16,393 nt of DNA from Bacteroidia bacterium (GTDB taxonomy: Bacteria > Bacteroidota > Bacteroidia > Bacteroidales > CAJPTX01): NCBI GenBank assembly GCA_905373665.1, contig CAJPTV010000044.1, positions 1 to 16,393 on the forward strand, given 5' to 3'. Under the pieces are notes generated by a model. The model was not told where the DNA came from and ran no database searches. It saw nothing but the letters and a program-made list of their open reading frames with translations. Of the stretch, positions 7,114 to 13,929 are shown piece after piece. The translations under genes and the position numbers were made by a program. How positions within the stretch are numbered: the first letter of the stretch is position 1; each line of letters begins with the position of its first letter.

Positions 7114-7168
7114 GCCGTAGCACGCTACACCCCTACAGGAGACCGGGAGGATGTATTTTGACACACCC
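7114..7168 (-). repeat. GTAGC hairpin with ATTTTGA tail, partial copy
   Basis: GCCGTAGCACGCTACACCCC and CTAC (7114-7137) are followed by AGGAGACCGGGA and GGATGTATTTTGACACACCC (7149-7168). The layout and spacing match 6951-7005, but the hairpin is imperfect at its base. Confidence 0.7.
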
Positions 7169-7264
7169 TCTAGCCACGCTTGCGCCGAATGGCAATCCTT
7201 TCCCTCCTTCACCCCCGCCCGTCCGGCGTGAGGACCGCCTTGATGATTAACCTTTACTCTCCCT

Positions 7265-7302
7265 CGACTCTCCTTCACCACGGGCCGCGCGCCCTTAGCG
7301 CC
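7265..7302. repeat. Dispersed 38-bp repeat reaching into the end of ribE
   Basis: The second copy of 2471-2508 (37 of 38 bases identical). Bases 7295-7302 supply the TAA stop, the last arginine codon and two bases of the preceding codon of ribE on the minus strand, so the repeat and the gene overlap. Confidence 0.85.
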
Positions 7303-7885
7303 GCCCTGCCATCAACGCTGCAACGTACTTGCCGAGGATGTCAAACTCGAGGTTTACCACCGTCCCGACTGCGAACGTGTGGAAGTTGGTATGCTCGTGC
7401 GTGTAGGGGATTATCGCTACCTGAAAGCCCCCTTTACGCGAATTGACTACGGTGAGGCTTACGCCATTGACGGTGACAGAGCCCTTTTCCACGGTTATCA
7501 TCCCCTCCTTGGGTTCATATTCGAAGGTATAAAGCCAGCTTCCGTCTTCGGGGGTTACGGCAGTGCAATGGGCTGTTTGGTCAACGTGCCCCTGCACGAT
7601 ATGTCCGTCGAGACGCCCGTCTAGCTTCATGCTCCGTTCGAGGTTCACCTTACTGCCGACTTCCAACAACCCGAGGTTCGATTTGCGGAGGGTCTCCTCG
7701 ATGGCCGTCACGGTGTAGTGCGTAGGCTGTAGGTCAACCACCGTCAGACAAACCCCGTTATGGGCAATACTCTGGTCGATGGTAAGCTCCGATAGAAAGG
7801 AACACGAAAGAGAAAGATGCACGTTGCCACCGTCGCGCGTAATGGCGCGCACAATGCCGACTTCTTCGATAATGCCAGAAAACAT
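7295..7885 (-). CDS. ribE: Riboflavin synthase, alpha subunit
   Basis: This cytoplasmic enzyme catalyses the last step of riboflavin synthesis, the dismutation of two 6,7-dimethyl-8-ribityllumazine molecules to riboflavin and a pyrimidinedione. The 196-residue protein shows the duplicated lumazine-binding layout. The first domain starts MFSGIIEEVG and has NGVCLTV at 43-49. The linking NLERSMK is at 81-87. The second domain has GHIVQGHVD at 94-102 and VNGVSLTV at 139-146. The start at MFSGI is the family's invariant N-terminus. No other rib gene is adjacent and no FMN riboswitch-like sequence was seen in the 140 bases upstream, so it appears to be a stand-alone gene. The last residues (AGRR) and stop run into a dispersed repeat, which may have replaced the original C-terminus. 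Confidence 0.96.
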   Translation of the reverse strand: MFSGIIEEVGIVRAITRDGGNVHLSLSCSFLSELTIDQSIAHNGVCLTVVDLQPTHYTVTAIEETLRKSNLGLLEVGSKVNLERSMKLDGRLDGHIVQGHVDQTAHCTAVTPEDGSWLYTFEYEPKEGMITVEKGSVTVNGVSLTVVNSRKGGFQVAIIPYTHEHTNFHTFAVGTVVNLEFDILGKYVAALMAGRR

Positions 7886-7914
7886 GTTGTCTATATTTAT
7901 GGGTTAATTGGCTA

Positions 7915-7922
7915 CAAAAGTA
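7915..7922 (-). promoter_or_regulatory. Predicted -7 element of the ribE promoter
   Basis: On the minus strand TACTTTTG matches the Bacteroidota -7 consensus TAnnTTTG exactly. It lies 30 bases before the ribE ATG, giving a leader of about 20 bases. No TTTG was found at the expected -33 distance; the nearest is about 29 bases upstream. Confidence 0.45.
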
Positions 7923-8025
7923 GGGCTAACGTGGAATTTTATAGCCATCCCCAAACAATTTTTCCCCTGTTCTACGTTACTATAGACAGGTGAAGTCAAT
8001 AGATGTAGAAACTAACTAGTGTCAG

Positions 8026-9702
8026 ATGAAGGTAAAACGTATCATTCTTTATGGTATCCTATTGCCATTGCTCTTTGTCTTGAGCGGGGGCGAGCTCTGG
8101 GCTGCGTCCTACCAAGCTGGGGCTTTTGTCACGAAGTGGAGGGGCTCAAATGAGAAACCCACCGAGTTGTTGTTGAAGGGGAAAGATATTAAGATTTGGG
8201 TCTATAAGACCACTGATTCGCGCCCCGCGGAAGCGACAGTGACCTTTGCGAAAGACAAGGAGGTCGACTTTGAGAAGTGGAGTTTCGAGACACAGGAGGG
8301 GCAAGAGTATTACGTTGAGATGCTCGGCGAGCTGAAGTCCCTTCAAGTAGTCTCTTACCCAGACCTGATTACGATTGAGCAGTGGGGGGATATTCAGTGG
8401 ACGAGCCTGACCTCGGCGTTCAAAGACTGTAACCGTCTTTCGATTCCAGCCACGGCGGGCAAGCCGAACCTCACGCGTTGTACGTCGCTCGTGAGTACGT
8501 TTGAAGGGTGTAAGAATGCGCAGTTTATAAAGATAAATGCTGAGCAGTGGGATGTATCTAAGGTATTGTACTTTAGTGCGATGTTCCTCGGCTGCTCGTA
8601 TTTTAACGACAACGTCGGTGGGTGGGATATGTCTAGCGCGACGACCATCAAGCAGATGTTTCAAAGCTGTGGGAAGTTCGACCAAGACCTTACGAAGTGG
8701 GGAGGTACGAAGCTCGCCAAGGTGCGCAACTTCGACCAGCTCTTTCACGAGTGTAACAACTTTAAGGGAAAGGGGCTTAGCACGTGGAATGTCTCCAACG
8801 GCGAATCGTTTGCTTACACCTTTTACCGTTGTACCAACTTTAACGAAGATATCTCGTCGTGGAAGGTAGACAAGGCGACCGATTTCAGTAGTATGTTCTT
8901 TGGTTGTAAGTATTTCAACCAAAATCTTGCGTCGTGGAACGTTAAGAATGTGACGAGCTTCAAGAATATGTTTAACGGCTGCGAGGTTTTTGAGTCAGAT
9001 CTCTCTTCGTGGCTTAAAGGGGCTAACAGTGCGAAAATCCTTTCGGGGATGTTTGCGGGGTGTTCTAAGTTTAATGCGGATGTGAAAGATTGGAACGTCG
9101 CTGGGGTGCTTGAAATGGCTAGCCTCTTTTACAACTGCAAGAACTTTAATCGCGACGTCTCCAAGTGGACTGTAGGGAACGTGACGGATGTGTCGCAAAT
9201 GTTTGAGGGCTGTGGTACGTTCAACTGTAACCTCTCTGGCTGGGAAGTGAGCAAGGTTACCAACATGTCGGGGATGTTTGCCTCCTGTACGGCTTTTGAC
9301 CAAGACCTCTCGGCGTGGAGCGATAAGGTGCGCAACGTAACCAACTTCTCGCGTATGTTCGGCGGCTGTATCAATTTCAAGGGGACGGGGCTTGACAATT
9401 GGAAGGTGTTCAATGGTACAAACTTCAACTCGACGTTCCTTAACTGTAAGGAGTTTGTCGCTAGTTTGAAGGACTGGAACATTGAGAATGCCATCTCGAC
9501 TAAGAATATGTTCAATGGCGCGTTGAAGTTCAATGGCGATGTGAGCAAGTGGAGACCTGTCAATCTCGAGGATGCCTCGGGGATGTTCGCTACGTGTCGG
9601 GCATTTAACCGAGATCTGAGCTCTTGGAGTACGCCGCGTCTGAGAGATATGTCCCAAATGTTCTACTCCTGTGATCTTTTCGATAGCGACCTCTCTAAAT
9701 AG
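8026..9702 (+). CDS. BspA-like surface protein, N-terminal part (ends at premature stop)
   Basis: This 558-residue part starts with a clear signal peptide (hydrophobic core at about residues 6-20, likely cleavage after ELWA near 27). From about residue 127 it consists of 24-28-residue repeats with the pattern MFxxCxxFxxDLSxWxVxxVT, as in the DUF285 (PF03382) 26-residue surface repeats of BspA-like proteins. Seventeen units precede the stop, and 16 of them carry a cysteine after MFxx. Repeats of this sort occur in adhesin-like surface proteins of many bacteria and protists; the ligand here is unknown. If translated alone, the product would be exported to the periplasm but could not use the T9SS. 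It is divergent from ribE; no convincing promoter was found in the 140-base gap. Confidence 0.85.
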   Translation: MKVKRIILYGILLPLLFVLSGGELWAASYQAGAFVTKWRGSNEKPTELLLKGKDIKIWVYKTTDSRPAEATVTFAKDKEVDFEKWSFETQEGQEYYVEMLGELKSLQVVSYPDLITIEQWGDIQWTSLTSAFKDCNRLSIPATAGKPNLTRCTSLVSTFEGCKNAQFIKINAEQWDVSKVLYFSAMFLGCSYFNDNVGGWDMSSATTIKQMFQSCGKFDQDLTKWGGTKLAKVRNFDQLFHECNNFKGKGLSTWNVSNGESFAYTFYRCTNFNEDISSWKVDKATDFSSMFFGCKYFNQNLASWNVKNVTSFKNMFNGCEVFESDLSSWLKGANSAKILSGMFAGCSKFNADVKDWNVAGVLEMASLFYNCKNFNRDVSKWTVGNVTDVSQMFEGCGTFNCNLSGWEVSKVTNMSGMFASCTAFDQDLSAWSDKVRNVTNFSRMFGGCINFKGTGLDNWKVFNGTNFNSTFLNCKEFVASLKDWNIENAISTKNMFNGALKFNGDVSKWRPVNLEDASGMFATCRAFNRDLSSWSTPRLRDMSQMFYSCDLFDSDLSK

Positions 9703-10095
9703 GATGTCTCCAACGTGGAGAAATTCACGGGGACGTTCTGTTGGGCAAAGAGTTTTAATCAAGACCTCTCGGCGTGGAATGTGGGTGCTGCTACGGATTT
9801 TAGCCTGATGTTCCTTGGGGCGCAGAAGTTTACGGGCGACCTCTCTAAGTGGAACGTCTCCCTCGCGGTGGATATGCACCAGATGTTCCTCTATGCATAC
9901 GAGTTCAATTCAGACCTTTCGGCTTGGAATGTCTCCAACGTGGAGGACATGAGCCGTATGTTTGAGGGAACGAAAAAGTTTAACTCAGATTTGACGAAGT
10001 GGAATGTCGCTAAGGTCACGAGCATGGATCGGATGTTCTTCAATGCTGCGGCATTTGACTGTTCGCTCGGCGATTGGAATCTCTCGAGCCTTGGC
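8404..10095 (+). repeat. About 22 tandem DUF285-type repeats
   Basis: The protein-level unit is mostly 25 residues (75 bases): MFxGCxxFNxDLSxWNVSNVTD. Units 1-17 lie before the amber codon and 18-22 after it. A higher-order period of eight units (615 bases) is visible: FKGKGLSTWNVSNGES with TFYRCTNF (from 8761) corresponds to FKGTGLDNWKVFNGTN with TFLNCKEF (from 9376), and the preceding units also match (FDQDLTKW with FDQDLSAW). Confidence 0.85.
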
Positions 10096-13000
10096 GGTTC
10101 GCTCTCGCTCGCGGGCTCTAATATGAGCATTGCCAACTATGACCGTTCGCTCATCGGGTGGAATGAAAAGGCGACGACGCCGAACGATATCACCCTTTAC
10201 GCCTCTCCACTCAAGTACCTTGATGGTGAGACGGCACGTACGAATTTGAAGAATACTAAGCGTTGGATTATCGACGATGGTGAAAAGGCTACACTCAAGA
10301 AGCTGAAGCTGGATCAGATAACGATGCTCCTAGATAAGGGGACGAAGAAGGGGATTACTGCAGAGGTTACGCCTGCAGCTTCGGATGTGATCGAGTGGAC
10401 GTCCTCTGACCCCGAGGTGGCTGTTTACCGTGAGGATACGAAAGAGATCGAGGGGCTCAAGGTCGGGAAGGCGATCATTACGGCGACGGTCAATGGTACT
10501 ACCGATCGTGCGTATGACCGTTGTTTTGTGACGGTGGCTATCTTGACCCAGGATCTCAATTTCAAGAAAGAGAACTATCTCAAGCTCCCGCTCAACGAGC
10601 CTTTTGATTTTAAGAAGGAGCTCATTGTCAATCCCAATAACGTGACGAACGATAAACTGCAATGGGAGTCTAAAGACCCGAATATCTTGGAAATTGATAA
10701 AGAGACGGGGCTTGCTATGGCAAAGGCGGTCGGTGAGACAAATATTACTGTACGCGCCTTGGATGGTTCTCTTAAGCACAAAACGATTAAGGTGGCGGTG
10801 GTTACTGTTGCGCCCACGGGAATTGAGGTTGTCCCCTCTGTGATTTACCTTAAGCCGGGGCAAGAACATACGTTCCGTGTGAACTTTACCCCTACCAGCA
10901 CGACCGACAAGAGTGTGGAGTGGAAGAGCTCGTCGCCCTATATCGAATCGCTTGATGCAGCGACAGGTCACGTAAAATTGAAGGATAGCGAAGACCCGAA
11001 CTTCGGTGGAGACTATGCTGACCTTACGGTTACCTCCAAGGCTAACCCAGAGCTTACGGCTACGTGTCGGATCAATATCATGTACAAGAAGGATATTGTC
11101 CCCAACGAGGTAAAGATCTTGTCTGACCGTACGATCACCATTAAGATACGCGAAGAACGGGTTATGAAGACCTCTATCTCGCCCGATGGGGCTCAGAACA
11201 AGACGCTGCAATGGTGGTGTTCGGACACAGAGGTACTTTCGGTAGATCAGACGGGTAAGATTGTCGGACTGAAGGAGGGAACGGTAGATTTACGTGCTTC
11301 GTCGCTGGTGAACAAAAACGCCTTTGACTACATCAAGGTGCGAGTGAAGAAGGAACTCGTGACGAAGATAGAGATCGATCGTCCGAATGAAGATTATGTC
11401 TTTGAAATTCCTGACGGCGTTCCCTCGACGATACCCTATAAGCTCCTTCCAGAGAACGCTTCGGATTTGCGCGTAAAGTTTGAGTCGTCTAATACGGATA
11501 TTGTGGAGGTAGACGCTGAGACCAACCGTCTGATAGGCAAGACCCCCTCGACAGAGAAAGTCAAGGTGAAGATTACTGCGCTCGGGGGCTCTAATATCTC
11601 TGCAGAGTGCTGGGTACGCGTGGTCGCAAAGGTGTCTACGGATAACATCTCTATCGATAAGACGCTTTCGCTTATCCCTGGGCAGAAGGGCAAGTTCGTG
11701 GTGGGGTATGAGCCTGCAACGTCGACCGATCGTCTCGTTATGTGGTCGACAAGTGACAACCAGATAGTAAAGATTGCGAACGATGGTTCGTACGAAGCCG
11801 TGCAGGCAGGGGATGCGGAGATTACCGTTACGCTTACCTCCAATCAGACGATTAAGGCTACGTGTAAGGTGAAAGTGTTGCCGCGTGTGACGACCACGGG
11901 AGTAAAGCTCATCCCAACCCTCAAGTTGGGTAAGGGGGCAAAGTACACCTTTGCGCCACAAGTAGTACCCGCGAATGCGACAGATCAAGAGCTCGCGTGG
12001 ACGGTAGTCGAAGGCGGTACGAACGTCGACTTTAATCAGATCGACGCCACGGTGGTGGGGAAGAATGTCGGTACTGCAAAGGTGCGCGTTTACCTGAAGA
12101 ACAACCCAGAGCTTAAGAGTGAATGTACCATTACGGTAGAGGAGCTTGTCTCTCTCACGGGGAATATTTCCTTTGAAAAAGAGGCTTACGAGGTTGAACA
12201 GGGTAAGACGCTAGAGCTCCCGTTGATGTACAGCCCGAAGGAGGCTAACGATCTCGACTTGTCGTTCCAGTCGGCAGATGATAAGGTGGTTTCTATACAG
12301 CTACACCCTGACAAGTATGGGCATGCATTGGTGCGCGGTTTGGCGCTTACCGAAGAGGGAAAAGCGATTACTGTGACGGGGACGCTTCGTAGCGTTACAC
12401 CTGCACAGACGTTTGAAACAAAGATTACCGTTACGCCAGCAAAGCACATTTTGCCCGCTCCTAAGACCTTTGCCGCAAACCCGAAGACGATTACGGTGCT
12501 TGAAGGAGCTACAGGGGTGATTACATTGGACGTCGACCCTGACCTCTTTGATATCCGAAAGCTTACCTGGACAAGCTCTGACCCAACCAAGTGTCCTGTA
12601 ACAAACACTGGGGTGGTTTCGCCCACAGAGAAGGGGGAATACGAGGTAACTATTGAGGGGGCTTCTCACACCGAAACGGTAAAAGTTTATGTCGTAAAGG
12701 CAGAAAGCAACGAAACCGTTGATATTACGAGCTTCGAAGCTCCAGAGACCCTCACTGTGGTCAAAGGCTCTACGGGAGCGATTGTGCTAAGCAACGTAGA
12801 GCCTGCGCATGGTGTGCTCTCCTCGCTTACTTGGACTCCTGAGAACAAGGACTTGCTTACGGTGAATGATAAGGGGGTTGTCACAGCCTCTGCTACTCAG
12901 ACGGGCGAAACGACGGTGACCATTACGGCAAAGAACGGTACGGAAAAGAAGGTGACCGTGAAGGTGGTTGAAAATGGCGAAGCGCCCAAGCCCGCCCTCG

Positions 13001-13503
13001 AAGACTTCTCCGTAGAGAACACGTCTCTCTTCGTGGTATTGAACTATCAGTCCACGGTAAAGCTGAACGTAACGCCCGCGAATGCAGACATCTCGGGGCT
13101 GCAGTGGCGTTCTGCTGATGAAGGGATTTGTGTGGTAAGCAACGGCGTGGTTACGGGTAAGGGGCTTGGTCAGACCACAGTCTCGGTAAAAGACCCGAAA
13201 ACGTCGAAGGAGTTTACCGTGAATGTAACCGTCGTGGATACGAATACGCCAGTAGAAGAGGCGCTCTTGTCGCAGGTGGTCGTAGCCCCCAATCCGTTTG
13301 CTGCCCAATTGCGTATCGCACACGCTGACATTGTAGATGGCACGTATGCGCTTCTGAACGCTTCGGGGGTTGTGTTGCTTACGGGCGCATTAGAAGGGAC
13401 GGAAACCGTACTCAATACTGCGGAAGTGCCTGCAGGGCTTTATCTCTTACAATTGCGTACGGCAAGCGGCGTAGCACGCACGGTTCGCATTGTGAAGTAC
13501 TAG
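9715..13503 (+). CDS. BspA-like/Ig-like protein, C-terminal part with T9SS sorting domain
   Basis: This is the in-frame continuation after the amber codon. The GTG at 9715 is only a formal start, as codons from 9703 already fit the repeat. Residues 1-125 hold the last five DUF285-type repeats, with Ala or Thr in place of the cysteine. The capping segment follows (NMSIANYDRSLIGWN ... LKYLDGETAR ... RWIIDDG, to about 192), typical of the end of such repeat regions. Eleven Ig-like domains of about 85-95 residues (10294-13236) show the Big_2 pattern (TSSDPEVA, VGKAIITAT). The last 80 residues form a type-A T9SS sorting domain (VVVAPNPF ... GTYALLNASGVVLLTG ... VPAGLYLLQLRT ... RIVKY), which in this family is cleaved and replaced by a lipopolysaccharide anchor. 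Without the upstream signal peptide it should not be exported. Confidence 0.8.
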   Translation: MEKFTGTFCWAKSFNQDLSAWNVGAATDFSLMFLGAQKFTGDLSKWNVSLAVDMHQMFLYAYEFNSDLSAWNVSNVEDMSRMFEGTKKFNSDLTKWNVAKVTSMDRMFFNAAAFDCSLGDWNLSSLGGSLSLAGSNMSIANYDRSLIGWNEKATTPNDITLYASPLKYLDGETARTNLKNTKRWIIDDGEKATLKKLKLDQITMLLDKGTKKGITAEVTPAASDVIEWTSSDPEVAVYREDTKEIEGLKVGKAIITATVNGTTDRAYDRCFVTVAILTQDLNFKKENYLKLPLNEPFDFKKELIVNPNNVTNDKLQWESKDPNILEIDKETGLAMAKAVGETNITVRALDGSLKHKTIKVAVVTVAPTGIEVVPSVIYLKPGQEHTFRVNFTPTSTTDKSVEWKSSSPYIESLDAATGHVKLKDSEDPNFGGDYADLTVTSKANPELTATCRINIMYKKDIVPNEVKILSDRTITIKIREERVMKTSISPDGAQNKTLQWWCSDTEVLSVDQTGKIVGLKEGTVDLRASSLVNKNAFDYIKVRVKKELVTKIEIDRPNEDYVFEIPDGVPSTIPYKLLPENASDLRVKFESSNTDIVEVDAETNRLIGKTPSTEKVKVKITALGGSNISAECWVRVVAKVSTDNISIDKTLSLIPGQKGKFVVGYEPATSTDRLVMWSTSDNQIVKIANDGSYEAVQAGDAEITVTLTSNQTIKATCKVKVLPRVTTTGVKLIPTLKLGKGAKYTFAPQVVPANATDQELAWTVVEGGTNVDFNQIDATVVGKNVGTAKVRVYLKNNPELKSECTITVEELVSLTGNISFEKEAYEVEQGKTLELPLMYSPKEANDLDLSFQSADDKVVSIQLHPDKYGHALVRGLALTEEGKAITVTGTLRSVTPAQTFETKITVTPAKHILPAPKTFAANPKTITVLEGATGVITLDVDPDLFDIRKLTWTSSDPTKCPVTNTGVVSPTEKGEYEVTIEGASHTETVKVYVVKAESNETVDITSFEAPETLTVVKGSTGAIVLSNVEPAHGVLSSLTWTPENKDLLTVNDKGVVTASATQTGETTVTITAKNGTEKKVTVKVVENGEAPKPALEDFSVENTSLFVVLNYQSTVKLNVTPANADISGLQWRSADEGICVVSNGVVTGKGLGQTTVSVKDPKTSKEFTVNVTVVDTNTPVEEALLSQVVVAPNPFAAQLRIAHADIVDGTYALLNASGVVLLTGALEGTETVLNTAEVPAGLYLLQLRTASGVARTVRIVKY
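10294..13236 (+). repeat. Eleven tandem Ig-like (Big_2-type) domains
   Basis: Each unit of about 85-95 residues has an early strand (such as LKPGQEHTFRVNFTPTSTTD), a central W-x-S-S or related motif (WTSSDPEVA, WESKDPNIL, WSTSDNQIV, WTSSDPTKC) and a closing strand with GxAxITVT. The units are strongly diverged in sequence, unlike the BACON repeats of the next gene. This suggests an old array acting as a stalk. Confidence 0.75.
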
Positions 13504-13539
13504 TGTAGAGATCATCCTATTCTGATTCTCTTACAAGGG

Positions 13540-13570
13540 GCGCCACTGGTTTTACCGGTGGCGCTTTTTT
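13540..13570 (+). terminator. Rho-independent terminator after the giant surface protein gene
   Basis: GCGCCACTGG (13540-13549) pairs with CCGGTGGCGC (13555-13564), with one T-G pair, around a TTTTA loop. Six T residues follow. It lies 36 bases after the stop and separates this transcript from the next gene. Confidence 0.92.
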
Positions 13571-13929
13571 ATGCCCGTTTTGACGCTATTACTTCACCGA
13601 CCTTGTAAAGATATAAGACGCTTGTGAAAAGAGGGTACAAGGGGGCTTATATGCGTTTTTAGATAGTATTCAGCCAAGGGGGAAAGGAGGGTGTCTCTCC
13701 AAAACACTCGCTCTTTGCTTTGTAGGAAAGTATTTCACCCTCTTTTTTGTACAGTAATCGGGTGGGGGGACGCCAATTGTAAGGGAAATAGTCCTCTTCT
13801 TTTCTATCTGCAATGCTCTGAGATACAACCTATTGTTCAGATGGAACGTTTTATGTCTTTTTTGAAACCGTGCTATCAATCACTATTTATCAAATTCGCA
13901 TGGGATAAACTGATTTAACGAGTGCTATA
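13571..13929. other. Intergenic region before the BACON-repeat gene
   Basis: About 360 bases without a credible gene. A 75-codon open frame at 13691-13918 has no recognised motif or ribosome-binding site. One structure stands out: AAAGGAGGGTG (13683-13693) can pair with CACCCTCTTTT (13736-13746), with one G-T pair, around a loop of 42 bases, and the second arm runs into a T tract. It could be a leader structure or a transcription stop of a short RNA. No consensus promoter was identified for the gene at 13930. Confidence 0.4.

Larger units (their letters stand above)
6308..7294. other. Repeat-rich non-coding region between ferredoxin and ribE
   Basis: Nearly 1 kb without a convincing gene separates two convergent genes. 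Open frames here have no recognisable motifs and run through palindromes. The region is a patchwork of short related modules in both orientations: GTAGC hairpins (6474-6497, 6951-6974, 7047-7070, a 16-base fragment at 6601-6616 and an imperfect one near 7114-7136), the four-hairpin block (6671-6774), CCCCGCCCGTCCGGCGYGAG (6552-6571 and 7213-7232) and CCTTGATGATTAAC (near 6389 and 7239). No transposase is present. It looks like an accumulation of non-autonomous repeats. Confidence 0.8.
8026..13503 (+). pseudogene. BspA-like/Ig-like T9SS surface protein gene interrupted by an amber codon
   Basis: The two open frames 8026-9702 and 9703-13503 are in the same frame and are separated only by the TAG at 9700-9702. 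Read through, they give a protein of 1,825 positions: signal peptide, about 22 DUF285-type repeats, a repeat-capping segment, 11 Ig-like (Big_2-type) domains and a T9SS C-terminal domain. The TAG (position 559) replaces the tryptophan that every comparable repeat has (DLSKW-DVSNV), so a single TGG-to-TAG change explains it. With the stop in force, the signal peptide and sorting signal lie on different polypeptides, and neither should yield the normal surface protein. A base-call error, readthrough or strain polymorphism cannot be excluded from one sequence. Three other genes in the window end in TAG (the methyltransferase gene, fhs and the cyclo-ligase gene), as does this one, so TAG is not reassigned. 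Confidence 0.85.

Noticed and set aside
6309..7294. Remnant insertion sequence
   Set aside because: The inverted 47-bp units suggest ends, but no transposase-like coding or clear target duplication was found, so only repeat modules are annotated.
7886..8025. Possible FMN riboswitch upstream of ribE
   Set aside because: The gap is short, the predicted leader is only about 20 bases and no conserved riboswitch core was seen.
9700..9702. Reassignment of TAG as a sense codon in this organism
   Set aside because: The methyltransferase gene, fhs, the cyclo-ligase gene and the 3' end of this same surface gene all end in TAG at the expected lengths, so general recoding is not supported.
8146..9879. 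Long minus-strand open frames (8146-8922 and 8995-9879)
   Set aside because: They are mirrors of the DUF285 repeats on the plus strand, with periodic low-complexity translations and no recognisable family.
9715..13503. A separate gene starting with GTG at 9715
   Set aside because: The frame and repeat pattern continue exactly from the upstream half, and there is no signal peptide, promoter or ribosome-binding site. It is the broken-off 3' part of one gene.
13691..13918. A 75-codon plus-strand open frame before the BACON gene
   Set aside because: No ribosome-binding site, no motif, and codon use unlike the neighbouring genes.
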